Assembly: GCA_963824985.1 (NCBI GenBank)
Contig: CAWGRQ010000022.1
Span: forward strand, 1-29,532
DNA length: 29,532 nt
Reading direction: 5' to 3'
DNA from: JAFNAG01 sp963824985
GTDB taxonomy: Bacteria > Acidobacteriota > UBA6911
The notes under the pieces were generated by a model, which was not told the DNA's origin, made no database searches, and saw only the letters and a list, made by a program, of their open reading frames with translations. Shown piece by piece: positions 8,369 through 16,268 of this stretch. The translations under genes and the position numbers were made by a program. Each line of letters opens with the position of its first letter. The first letter of the stretch is position 1.

Positions 8369-9007
8369 TCAGACTGGTTTCCTGGTACCCGGCCCGCCGG
8401 AATCGATCGGGTGCCCGCAGGCGGGGCAAACTCCCTGGGCGTTATCCCCGGTCAGCGGAGCGTGGCAGTAAGCGCATGCCCTTCCCGAACCCTTCTCATA
8501 CCCCCCGCCAAGCCCCGGGCTATCGGTTACATACCCCCCTCCCGCACCCGGGCCTTTCACAGCGTATCCACCGCCAAGCCCCGGGCTATCTTTCACGGAG
8601 CCGCTTCCCGAACCGGGTTTTCCCACGAGGTATCCCCCGCCAAGCCCCGGGCCGTCGATTGCGGAGCCACCTCCGGAACCAGGCTTTTCCACGAGGTAGC
8701 CGCCGCCAAGCCCCGGGCTATCTTTCACGGAGCCGCTTCCCGAACCGGGTTTTTCCACGAGGTAGCCGCCGCCTAATCCCGGACTATCGGTCACGTAGCC
8801 GCCTCCCGCGCCTGGACCATCTGCGGAAGCACCCGGCGGCGCGCCGGCTCCCTCCCCAGTCGAATCCGGGCGAATCGCTTCCCCGCCCCCAAAGAAATTC
8901 AGACAGCTGCCGCAAAGGTGCCGGCCATAATGGCCGTTCGCCTGGCTGCAGGCACCCGTGCCGCCGTCGTTGCATCGATGACCCATTTTGCATTGAGACA
9001 GATTCAT
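8369..9007 (-). CDS. Unknown protein: Cys-rich N-terminus, five 22-residue Gly/Pro repeats, C-terminal zinc ribbon
   Basis: A 212-residue protein I do not recognise. Start at the ATG at 9007, with GGGAG about 7 bases upstream. Residues 1-40 hold Cys6, 12, 20, 32 and 35 plus His10, 26 and 30, a possible metal site. Residues about 64-172 are a tandem array on a 22-residue period, itself two 11-residue halves of the type DSPGLGGGYLV and EKPGSGSGSVK. Residues 178-197 form a clear zinc ribbon, CAYC then CPAC 12 residues later. There is no signal peptide or membrane segment, so a cytoplasmic linker or scaffold protein is more likely than an exported one. The plus-strand frames here are Arg/Pro-rich antisense shadows. 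The next upstream gene on the same strand is also Cys-rich, with 251 bases between. Confidence 0.65.
   Translation of the reverse strand: MNLSQCKMGHRCNDGGTGACSQANGHYGRHLCGSCLNFFGGGEAIRPDSTGEGAGAPPGASADGPGAGGGYVTDSPGLGGGYLVEKPGSGSGSVKDSPGLGGGYLVEKPGSGGGSAIDGPGLGGGYLVGKPGSGSGSVKDSPGLGGGYAVKGPGAGGGYVTDSPGLGGGYEKGSGRACAYCHAPLTGDNAQGVCPACGHPIDSGGPGTRKPV
8505..8834 (-). repeat. Tandem 66-bp repeat, five units, coding
   Basis: The phrase CCGCCAAGCCCCGGG recurs at about 8505, 8571, 8637 and 8703, with a diverged CCGCCTAATCCCGGA at 8769, exactly 66 bases apart. Each unit encodes one 22-residue repeat of the zinc-ribbon protein. Copies two and four (counted on the plus strand) are nearly identical, suggesting recent duplication. 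Confidence 0.85.
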
Positions 9008-9258
9008 CGTCCACTCCCGATGCTTGCCAGGAGCCGCGCCCGAGACCCAACGGTCCGTTCCGCGCCGCCTGACGGTTTTTCGATTCCTGATCCCATCCTG
9101 TTAGCGCTGCGTCCGCCAGGAAATCTCGGCCGGATGCCGGCAAAACCCATCCAAATCCATTCCGGCACCGAAGCCATACACTTCAGCCCTCACCGAGTCG
9201 CGTCTTCCGGATTGTTCCATTCTCCCGAGCTGGTCAGAAAGTCTCGTGAATATCCAGG

Positions 9259-9783
9259 CTAGTGGATGGAGTGTTTGCCGCCGCCTGGAGCGTGAGGATC
9301 GGGCCCAAATTCTCCTTCTTCAGAATCTTCCTCGCGCGATTCGAGGTCCCAGTGCTGCCGGGTTTCGATGTTGCCGTGGAATACATCGACGCAGGCGCGC
9401 GCATTCCCGTACCAGCAGTGAATGATCTCCTGCTGGATTTTATCCCTGAGATAGTCCCCCCAGGTCCGGCGGATGCCGAACGCTTCGTATTCAGGCAGCG
9501 CCGTCTCCAGATTGATATCGTGCGCCAGAAGCACCGTCATAGCCAGGTTGTCGGGGACGGTTTCGCTGACCAGGATCCGCCCACAGGGCTCGCATTCGCC
9601 CTGAAGGAGGATGTCGTAGGCTTCGTGGTCCCTCCCCCGCGACGTGCGCCGCAAACGAACGAAGGCCTCGTATTGATGTTCCAGCTTGTGCAGTTCTTCC
9701 CGGTGCTTGTCGCAGTACTCCCCGGCGGGCGCACCGGCCGGATTACAGATGGCGCACGACGGGTCCCCTTTTTTGATGCTCAT
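9259..9783 (-). CDS. Unknown Cys/His-rich small protein
   Basis: A 174-residue protein without a family I can name. Start at the ATG at 9783, preceded by GGGGGAG about 8 bases away. The N-terminus has Cys10, Cys13, Cys24 and His27 (CAIC, then YCDKH), a plausible zinc finger, followed by a helical segment HREELHKLEHQYEAF. A second CEPC pair (Cys64, Cys67) and Cys123 and Cys131 follow. The last 30 residues are acidic then Gly/His-rich (SREEDSEEGEFG, PGGGKHSIH). No signal peptide or membrane helix is visible. It is codirectional with the repeat-containing zinc-ribbon gene, 251 bases away; the gap holds nothing I can identify. Confidence 0.6.
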   Translation of the reverse strand: MSIKKGDPSCAICNPAGAPAGEYCDKHREELHKLEHQYEAFVRLRRTSRGRDHEAYDILLQGECEPCGRILVSETVPDNLAMTVLLAHDINLETALPEYEAFGIRRTWGDYLRDKIQQEIIHCWYGNARACVDVFHGNIETRQHWDLESREEDSEEGEFGPDPHAPGGGKHSIH

Positions 9784-9862
9784 TCGAAGAACTCCCCCGC
9801 AAAGTCAGATCTTCGCACGGGCCGCGGCGTGAAGTCCACCTCTACTGGCAGTGCTTTTAAAA

Positions 9863-9889
9863 AATCGGTGTAATCCGTGAAATCCGTGG
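9863..9889. repeat. Three tandem 9-mers (AATCSGTGN type)
   Basis: AATCGGTGT, AATCCGTGA and AATCCGTGG lie head to tail in the gap between two minus-strand genes. A related AATCCGTGT plus TCATCCGCT lies at 11643-11660, also intergenic. Confidence 0.5.
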
Positions 9890-9947
9890 CCGCTTTTTGC
9901 TGCCGCTGTCCGCAGGCCCAAACAGTCACGGGATTTCCAATGCCGTC

Positions 9948-10256
9948 CTATTCGTCGCCATCCGGCAGCATCACTTCCGCCTGGGCCCCCACCACCGTCG
10001 CCCACTCGCGAACGCGCCAACGGGTGACCAGTCCGTTGATCACATAAGGATCGGCGGCGGCGAATCCCTCGGCGGCAGCAGGAGAGGAACTGCGAAAAAG
10101 CAGCACGGCGCCGTCAAGCGGATTCGCCAGAGCGCCACCGAGAATAAGTTCGCCGCGCGTCACCGCCTGGGCTGCGTGACGCAGGTGGACCGCGCGCAGG
10201 GCCAGCCGGCGTTCCGCATAATCATCCACAACCTCATAGAAGAGCAGATAGTGCAT
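9948..10256 (-). CDS. YciI-like (YCII-related) small protein
   Basis: A 102-residue protein with the typical start MHYLLFYEVVDDYAERR, the ELILGGALANPLDGAVLLFR strand-turn region and AAADPYVINGLVTRWRVREW. The YCII-related fold is a ferredoxin-like alpha/beta dimer; the conserved His and Asp (here around LRHAA and ADPYV) suggest a small catalytic or binding site, but the function of most members is unknown. Start at the ATG at 10256 with a GGGGG ribosome-binding stretch 6 bases upstream. It stands alone, 164 bases upstream of the 9783 gene start. Confidence 0.85.
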   Translation of the reverse strand: MHYLLFYEVVDDYAERRLALRAVHLRHAAQAVTRGELILGGALANPLDGAVLLFRSSSPAAAEGFAAADPYVINGLVTRWRVREWATVVGAQAEVMLPDGDE

Positions 10257-10399
10257 ATCGAACCCCCTTTCCGTCTGCCATCATGGATGCCTGGATCCCA
10301 AAAGTACACAGCACCGTCGTTTCCTGCGATTCAATTCAGCCCTTTTAGAAAATTTTCCGATATGGTATCAGTGATTAACACAGGTGTTGGGGGGTAGTA

Positions 10400-11512
10400 A
10401 TGGATTCGCATTCAGGCAGCATCCACTATCGTCGTTTCCTCTTCTCCGCCGTTATCCTGATCCTGCTCGCAGGAGGCCAGTACCATGCCCCGGCGATCTT
10501 TGCTGGTGCGGCCAGCGTTCCCGAAAGCCTCAGCGACGAGGAATTCTGGCGAATAACGGGAGAATTCTCCGAGCCGAACGGCTATTTCCGCTCGGATAAT
10601 CTGCTCTCCAACGAAATCTGGATGCAGTATGTCATTCCGGAACTGATCCGGAAGACGCAACCCGGCGGCGCATACCTGGGGGTAGGCCCGGAGCAGAACT
10701 TCACCTATATCGCGGCCCTGAAACCCAAAATTGTCTTCATCACCGACATCCGCCGGGGAAACCTGCATACGCAGTTGATGTACAAGGCACTCTTCGAACT
10801 GGCGACAGACCGCGCCGATTTTGTAGCGCGCCTGTTCACCAAAAAGCGCCCGGACTTACTGGATGGGAAATCGACCGTGCAGGACATTTTCCAGAAATTC
10901 AACGGCGTGGCCACCGGCGATGAAACCGCCTTTAAGGCAAATCTGAAAGCCGTCCTCGATCTCCTCGTGGAGAAACACAAGCTCCCGCTATCAGCTGAGG
11001 ACCGGGCGGGAATCGAATATGTGTATCACACATTTTTCTCCTTCGGACCCGGCATCAACTATACTTCCTCGGGGCAGAGCTTCGGTGGCCGCGGCAGGAA
11101 TTATGTGACCTATGCGGATCTCATGACGCTCACGGATGAGAGCGGCGTCAGCCGCGGCTTCCTGGCCAACGATGAAAATTTCAAGACCTTGAAATTGCTT
11201 GAAGAGAAAAACCTCATCATTCCGGTCGTCGGCGATTTCTCCGGGCCCAAAGCGCTGCGGGCGGTCGGCAAATACCTGAAAGAGCATAACACGACCGTGA
11301 CTGCATTCTACCTGTCGAATGTCGAACAGTATCTGGGCGGCGCCTGGAGCACTTTTTGCGCCAGCGTGGCCAGTTTGCCCCTCGACGAAAAAAGCACATT
11401 CATCCGAGCCTCCCGCAACGGCAGCTATGGTTACGGCGGCCCCGTGGGCGGTCTGATGTCGTCGCTGGGGAACATGCAGTCCGAAACCAAGGGCTGCGGC
11501 AGCCAGCAATAG
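10400..11512 (+). CDS. LIC_10091-like exported protein, methyltransferase-like fold suspected
   Basis: A 370-residue protein starting at the ATG at 10400 (GGGGGG at 10389-10394 as ribosome-binding site). The N-terminus is a signal peptide or anchor (FLFSAVILILLAGG). The mature part starts with EFWRITGEFSEPNGYFRSDN, then IWMQYVIPELIRKT, AYLGVGPEQNFTYIAALKPK and IVFITDIRRGNLHTQLMYKA. These segments resemble the LIC_10091 family of Leptospira and Acidobacteriota, whose fold I recall as related to SAM-dependent methyltransferases. The C-terminal half has another Rossmann-like stretch (NLIIPVVGDFSGPKALRAVG, VTAFYLSNVEQYL). The family name is from memory and the biochemical role is unknown. The upstream neighbour is divergent (YciI-like); no partner is obvious. 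Confidence 0.8.
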   Translation: MDSHSGSIHYRRFLFSAVILILLAGGQYHAPAIFAGAASVPESLSDEEFWRITGEFSEPNGYFRSDNLLSNEIWMQYVIPELIRKTQPGGAYLGVGPEQNFTYIAALKPKIVFITDIRRGNLHTQLMYKALFELATDRADFVARLFTKKRPDLLDGKSTVQDIFQKFNGVATGDETAFKANLKAVLDLLVEKHKLPLSAEDRAGIEYVYHTFFSFGPGINYTSSGQSFGGRGRNYVTYADLMTLTDESGVSRGFLANDENFKTLKLLEEKNLIIPVVGDFSGPKALRAVGKYLKEHNTTVTAFYLSNVEQYLGGAWSTFCASVASLPLDEKSTFIRASRNGSYGYGGPVGGLMSSLGNMQSETKGCGSQQ

Positions 11513-11707
11513 GTTCATGGCTGACGTGGGCCGCGGAAATAAACCCTGACCCGAACTATGCATGAACGTCCGTCGCCAACAGATGAAGAAAAGCACACGG
11601 CGCCGGAAAATGATGGCCGGCACAAGCCCCGCACGCGGATCCAATCCGTGTTCATCCGCTTCCGGAGATCCTCTTGCATCGTGAATAATGCGGGCTGACG
11701 GCTCGAA
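11513..11707. other. Intergenic, no gene seen
   Basis: A short convergent intergenic region between the LIC_10091-like and M20 genes. I see no strong hairpin or RNA; it contains one AATCCGTGT-type phrase at 11643. Confidence 0.5.
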
Positions 11708-13095
11708 TTATTTGTGCCCGGCATCGTTCCAGATTTGGGGCAGCTCCCGGTAATAGTGAACCACGGTTCTGATCCCCCCGAAAAAGTTTTTCAGGTTGAT
11801 GAATTCATTCGGGGCGTGCGCGTTTTCGTCCGGCAGACCGAATCCCAGAAGCACCGAGTCGATGCCAAGCAGCTTTTTGAATTCCACCACGATCGGGATC
11901 GAACCGCCTTCGCGCTGATAGAGCGGCTTTTTGCCGAATCCTTTTTCAAGGGCCGCAACCGCTGCGCGCACTCCTGGACTGTCAACCGGGGTGAGGGCCG
12001 GTTCCCCCCATGGAGATTGCGCACCTTCACCTTGATGGTCTCGGGTGCGATGGACTTGAGATGTCTCTCAAACAGGCGGGCGATCTTTGCCGATGACTGG
12101 TCCGGAACCAGCCGCATCGATATTTTGGCCATGGCTTTGGAGGGGAGCACGGTCTTGGCCCCCTCGCCGGTGTACCCTCCCCAGATCCCGTTGCATTCCA
12201 AGGTCGGCCGCGCCCAGAGCCTTTCAAGCGTAGAGAATCCCTTTTCTCCATACAGCTGTTTCAATCCGAGTGATTTCGCATAATTTCGGTCGCTCCACGG
12301 AAGCAGCTTGAAGGCATTCCGTTCCGCCCGGGAAAGAGGGCGGACATCGTCGTACATCCCCTTGACCGTAATGCGGCCGTTTTTGTCGTGGAGCGACGCG
12401 ATCATTTCCGCCAGAGCCTGAATCGGATTGTGCACCGACCCGCCGAAGGATCCCGAATGCAGATCGCCGTTCGGACCGGTGACCTCCACTTCCATGTAGG
12501 CCAGCCCACGCAAAGCATAGGTGACCGACGGCACCCCCTTGGCAAACATGCCCGAGTCGGAGATGAGAATCACGTCCGCCTTTAAGAGTTCGAGGTGCCG
12601 ACTCACGAAGGGTCCCAGGTGCTCGCTGCCGACTTCCTCTTCCCCTTCAAACAGGATCTTGATGTTTACGGGGAGCGCCGCGCCGTTTTTCAGATAGGCC
12701 TCGATGGCCTTGAGATGAATGAAAATCTGTCCCTTGTCGTCCGCGGCACCCCGCGCATAGAGATTGTCTCCTCGGATCGTAGCCTCAAAGGGCGGAGTTT
12801 CCCACTTGTCCGCCGGATCCTCAGGCTGCACATCGTAATGCCCATACAGGAGAATGGTCGGTTTCCCCGGCGCCCCCAGCCAGTCTGCATATACGACTGG
12901 ATGGCCTTCGGTCTCCAGGATCTGAACATTTTGCATCCCGATGCCCGTCATGTGCGCCTGAAGCCACTCCGCCGCCCGGCGGATGTCCGGTTTGCGATCG
13001 CTCTGGGAACTGACGCTGGGGATGGCAAGGAATTCCCCGAGCTCCTGTAGGTACCGCTCGCGATTGGATTCCACAAACGATAGAATGGTTTTCAT
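11708..13095 (-). CDS. M20-family dipeptidase/peptidase, one homopolymer frameshift
   Basis: A cytoplasmic-type zinc peptidase (no signal peptide) of the M20 dipeptidase/carboxypeptidase group. Start at the ATG at 13095 with AAAGGA 8 bases upstream. The di-zinc site is complete: YGHYDVQPEDP (His86, Asp88), ARGAADDKGQ (Asp119), EGEEEVGS (general base and ligand Glu152-153), SDSGM (Asp180) and DLHSGSFGG (His213, dimerisation-domain His). The reading frame leaves this sequence after VRNLHGG; the other frame continues with EPALTPVDSPGVRAAV, GSIPIVVEFKKLLG and LPDENAHAPNEF, which supplies the last metal His. The break is at a run of six C on the plus strand (12004-12009); one more C would restore a normal 462-residue protein. 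It may finish the digestion begun by the exported peptidases, though nothing physically links them. Confidence 0.93.
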
Positions 13096-13320
13096 ATTCG
13101 GGTCCTTTCACAAGGTCCGCGGCTGGGTGGTACGGCCGACGGTTCCTGTAACTCACGTGCGCGCGCCCCGTGTTGCGCGGGCCCCGCGGTTACGACCGAT
13201 TGACGTTTCATCCTACTGGATTCTATGTGAACGGGCTCCACGGTACAACCGGTATCCTCCGGTCAGCCGTACGGATGCGCAGATCCGGCTGGGTTCGCGA
13301 CAGAAATCAAAAAGGAGCAC

Positions 13321-13836
13321 TCACGGGGTGAAATGAATCCGCGTCATCGTCCCGGCGCCGGGTACGATGATGAACAGGCTGTCGTATTCGTTGTCGGCGA
13401 TCGAGACATCGCCGCCGCCCAGCATCTTGATCAGGGCCGGCAGCGTGTTGGAATGGCCCACCACAAGCACGATATCGTCGGCATGCCGCCCCCGCAGTTC
13501 GCGGACGAGTCCATTGGTGTCGCTCGCGGCGTATTTCCGGGGTTCCTGCCCGAGTTTGGCGGCCAGCGGTTTCGCCGTATCCTGCGTCCGCCGGTATTCG
13601 GTGACGAAAATCGCCTGGACACGGGCGTCCTTCAGCATGGCGGCCAGCTTCGCGGCGCGCTCCTCACCTGCGGGGGACAGCGGGGGATCTGCCTGCATCT
13701 GCATCTGCCCCGAACTGGCGTCGGCGCGTTCCGCGTGACGCACCACAAAGACGAGTTTTTGAGCCGATGCCACCGCCGGCAGGCTCGCGCACGCCACCGC
13801 GATCAATGCGACAATCCATCCGCTTTTTCGAGACAT
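13321..13836 (-). CDS. Exported histidine phosphatase, SixA-like
   Basis: A 171-residue protein of the histidine phosphatase (phosphoglycerate mutase-like) superfamily. It opens with a signal peptide (SGWIVALIAVACASLPAVAS, cleavage near ASAQ). The catalytic RHAER motif follows directly (VVRHAERADA, phosphohistidine His34), then PLSPAGEERAAKLA, VTEYRRTQDTAKPLA and the second His in LVVGHSNTLPALI. The small size resembles SixA-type phosphatases, but the signal peptide puts this one in the periplasm, where SixA itself is cytoplasmic. Start at the ATG at 13836 with GGGAG upstream. It sits 225 bases upstream of the M20 gene's 5' end, on the same strand. Substrate unknown. Confidence 0.9.
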   Translation of the reverse strand: MSRKSGWIVALIAVACASLPAVASAQKLVFVVRHAERADASSGQMQMQADPPLSPAGEERAAKLAAMLKDARVQAIFVTEYRRTQDTAKPLAAKLGQEPRKYAASDTNGLVRELRGRHADDIVLVVGHSNTLPALIKMLGGGDVSIADNEYDSLFIIVPGAGTMTRIHFTP

Positions 13837-14005
13837 GGGTGGACTCCCTCAGTCCGGTGAATCCGGCATTTCCAGTAATCCGACCGGGGGCCTTGCCGCC
13901 CGACCATCAGGAAAATCATACACCCGAAGGGACACCATCTCCGTTTACATTTCGCGCACTGGCTCTCAAGCAGGCAATACGGCAAAGCTCGACGCGGCGG
14001 CTCCC

Positions 14006-14311
14006 CTATCGGATGATGGGACCGGAAACAACCGCCTCGAATGCATTTCCGGGAACCGTCTTTAGCTGATTCAGATCCGTGTCATTCCAACGGGTATCCA
14101 TGGCCCCGGTGAAAAACCAATCAGACCCATTGTCGGCGAGAATCATTCCATATTTTTCCATGGCGGTCAGGATGACGCGGGCAGCTCCGGTGAACCGCGA
14201 GATATCGAATGTGGCTTTGAGGCGCACACGCAGCCCCATGGGCGGGGCGGCAGGGTCGGTGTTGCTGCTGGCATAATGGGTGGCGGGATGAATAATAAGA
14301 TGTGACAGGAC
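14006..14311 (-). pseudogene. C-terminal remnant of a larger secreted protein
   Basis: A fragment running from an in-frame TGA (14312-14314) to a stop at 14006. It reads HPATHYASSNTDPAAPPMG, LRVRLKATFDISRF, VILTAMEKYGMILADNGSDW and DTRWNDTDLNQLKTVPG. From memory this is the conserved C-terminus of long secreted proteins common in Acidobacteriota (pattern HYASS, PPMG, RLKAxFDIS, YGMxLADNGS, RWN). The preceding part of that family is missing; upstream codons of the same frame are interrupted and do not resemble it. The rest of 13837-14466 shows no gene. Confidence 0.55.
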
Positions 14312-14466
14312 TCACGCAAGGATGAAGCCGGAAATGGTTTCTCCCGAGGGCTGGCAGCAAACATCACTGGCGCAAGGGGAAGAAATCGTGAGATCATCAG
14401 CCACCCGGAGGCTGCCTGGGGAAAACCCGGCAGCATGAGGATTGCCCTGGGGCCTTGGAGGAAAAA

Positions 14467-15420
14467 GTGAACGACAACCGCTGGTCACGAAGGTCTGTCC
14501 TGCGGACAATTCCGGGTATGGCCCTGGGGGCAGCGGCGATGGCGCGGGGATCCGGTCCTCAATCGGTCCGCTGGTCGTCGGGAACCGGACGGCCGAAGAT
14601 CAAGGCACCTCCGAATGCGACCGATTGCCACTTCCACATTTACGATGCGCGCTTTCCGGCGGACCCGAAGGCCGTGTTACGCCCGGATGACGCTTTGATC
14701 GGCGATTATCAATTGCTCCAGAAGCGCCTCGGTATCACCCGCTGTGTGATCATCCAACCCTCTACCTACGGCGTGGACAATCGATTGATCCTGGAGGCGC
14801 TCGGCACTTTCGGTCTGACCGCCGCCCGTGGAGTTGCGGTGGTCAACACAGGAGTTCGGGATGAAGTCCTGAAGCAGATGCATGCATCCGGCATCCGTGG
14901 CCTCCGCTTCAACCTGGTGCAGGCCGGGGCTACGACTCTCGACATGATAGAGCCATTGTCCCGGCGCGTGGCGCCGCTCGGCTGGCATATCCAGATCCAG
15001 GCCACCGCAGACCAGATCGTGGCCGCGAATACCATCTGGCTTCGCGTCTCCTGCCCAATTGTCTATGACCATCTCGGTCATGTTCCGGAGCCCGCGGGCA
15101 TCAGCCATCCCGTCTTCGGCATCATTTGCAGGCTGATGCAAAAAGGGAAGGCCTGGGTCAAACTGTCCGGATTTTACATGGACACGCGCATCGGGCCGCC
15201 GACTTATGCCGACCGGGTCGCCTTGGGCAGGGCCTACGTTAAGGAGGCGCCTGAGCGGCTTGTCTGGGGCAGCGATTGGCCTCATCCCACGGAAAAAGCA
15301 GACGCCAAGCCTGACGACGCCCTGCTGCTCGATCTCCTGGCAAATTGCGCTGGGGAGGAAGCCACGCGCAATCGTATTCTGGGGAGCAATGCGTCGCGGC
15401 TTTACGGATTTGAAGATTAA
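14467..15420 (+). CDS. Tat-exported amidohydrolase (TIM-barrel metal-dependent hydrolase, PDC lactonase-like)
   Basis: Start at the GTG at 14467, five bases after GGAGG (14457-14461); a TTG at 14455 lies within the ribosome-binding site and is less likely. The 317-residue protein has a twin-arginine signal, WSRRSVLRTIPGMALGAAAM. The barrel begins with the first metal motif DCHFHIYDARFP, followed by GITRCVIIQPSTYGVDN, GIRGLRFN, YDHLGH, GKAWVKLSGFY and the C-terminal WGSDWPHP motif with the last catalytic Asp, as in amidohydrolase-2 proteins such as 2-pyrone-4,6-dicarboxylate lactonase or 4-sulfomuconolactone hydrolase. The reaction is probably hydrolysis of a lactone or related ester; the substrate cannot be told. 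It is a single-gene unit on the plus strand. Confidence 0.88.
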   Translation: MNDNRWSRRSVLRTIPGMALGAAAMARGSGPQSVRWSSGTGRPKIKAPPNATDCHFHIYDARFPADPKAVLRPDDALIGDYQLLQKRLGITRCVIIQPSTYGVDNRLILEALGTFGLTAARGVAVVNTGVRDEVLKQMHASGIRGLRFNLVQAGATTLDMIEPLSRRVAPLGWHIQIQATADQIVAANTIWLRVSCPIVYDHLGHVPEPAGISHPVFGIICRLMQKGKAWVKLSGFYMDTRIGPPTYADRVALGRAYVKEAPERLVWGSDWPHPTEKADAKPDDALLLDLLANCAGEEATRNRILGSNASRLYGFED

Positions 15421-15696
15421 TATTGGACTTTCCAGGTTTGCGTGAACTGGAGCCCAAAATCCTCGTTTCTCAGAGGCTTAGCTATGCCTGGCAGGGGCCC
15501 GGACCAAACTCGGGAAAAAGGCAGCCAACTCTTTGCCGGGCTTTGGTTTACCTGGCACTAAAGTGCCAGAGGATTTCTTGTGCAGGTTGCGGTGAAAGGC
15601 TAAACTCGAAGAAGGCTTTTGTCGAAGAGTCTGTCAGGACAGTTTGCGATCCGGTGCCACATAACTGGTCCGAAAGGCAACTGCGAGAGGAAGCCA
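15421..15696. other. Leader region of the PilZ gene, no ORF or known riboswitch recognised
   Basis: 276 bases between the amidohydrolase stop and the PilZ start. A 7-bp hairpin (CTGGCAC, TAAA, GTGCCAG) lies at 15552-15569 without a T-tract. I looked for c-di-GMP (GEMM) riboswitch landmarks and did not find them. Confidence 0.4.
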
Positions 15697-16245
15697 GTGT
15701 TTAAATCCGGCAATTCATCCAAAGAAACTTCAGGATCCGGGGCCGAACGCCGGACCTCCCCGCGCCTCCCCCCCTCGGCGTTTACGGAACCCATATCGGT
15801 CCACCTCAATTCCTCTGTCGATGTTTCCCTGGTCAATATCTCGCGCGGCGGGGCTATGCTCCAGAGCGCCCAGATGTTGCGTCCCAACACGAAGATTGCG
15901 TTGCAGATCCTGATCGGCGGCGAAGTCCATAAAGTCCTAGGCCGCGTCATCCGCTCCCAGGTCGCCGGGATCGAGGGGGGATTGCATTACCACTCGGCGA
16001 TCGCTTTCGATCGCGACTTGACGCGCCTGGATGAAATGGCTCCGGTCACGGCAGTTAAGACCCTGAACGACACCGAGGAGACACCACCCCCGGCACCCGA
16101 GGAGGTTCTCCTGTTTTCGGAAATAATTCAGTCCCTGCCGGAGGACTCGCCCGAATACACTCCCGAGGACATCCTCGTCATAACGCCTGAACTCGTTATG
16201 TCCGATCCCGCCATGCTCCAGGCCCTCAAGCTGAATCGCTGGTAA
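15697..16245 (+). CDS. PilZ-domain c-di-GMP receptor
   Basis: Start at the GTG at 15697 with GAGG 6 bases upstream (GAGAGGAAGCCA precedes it); the frame is open further 5' but without a better start. The 182-residue protein has the two PilZ signatures: ERRTSPRLP (the arginine motif, about residues 17-25) and LVNISRGGAML (the N/DxSxxG motif, about 46-56), with the beta-barrel continuing through VLGRVIRSQVAGIEGG and LHYHSAIAFD. The last 60 residues form an acidic, Pro/Glu-rich tail (EETPPPAPEEV, LPEDSPEYTPEDILVITPEL). It should bind c-di-GMP and pass the signal to a partner. The HD-GYP and pilin genes 10 kb away make it a candidate receptor of the same signal. It converges with gap, with 23 bases between stop codons. 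Confidence 0.9.
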   Translation: MFKSGNSSKETSGSGAERRTSPRLPPSAFTEPISVHLNSSVDVSLVNISRGGAMLQSAQMLRPNTKIALQILIGGEVHKVLGRVIRSQVAGIEGGLHYHSAIAFDRDLTRLDEMAPVTAVKTLNDTEETPPPAPEEVLLFSEIIQSLPEDSPEYTPEDILVITPELVMSDPAMLQALKLNRW

Positions 16246-16268
16246 TTTGCAGGGCTGATTGAATTCCG

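Noticed and set aside
8505..8834. Possible CRISPR array
   Set aside because: The units are contiguous 66-bp tandem repeats with no unique spacers, in frame with a coding region.
8233..9072. 279-codon Arg/Pro-rich plus-strand frame over the 66-bp repeats
   Set aside because: The minus strand encodes paired CxxC motifs and a ribosome-binding site; the plus frame is low-complexity and starts within a REP.
15421..15696. c-di-GMP riboswitch ahead of the PilZ gene
   Set aside because: The conserved GEMM landmarks are absent by eye; only a small hairpin is present.
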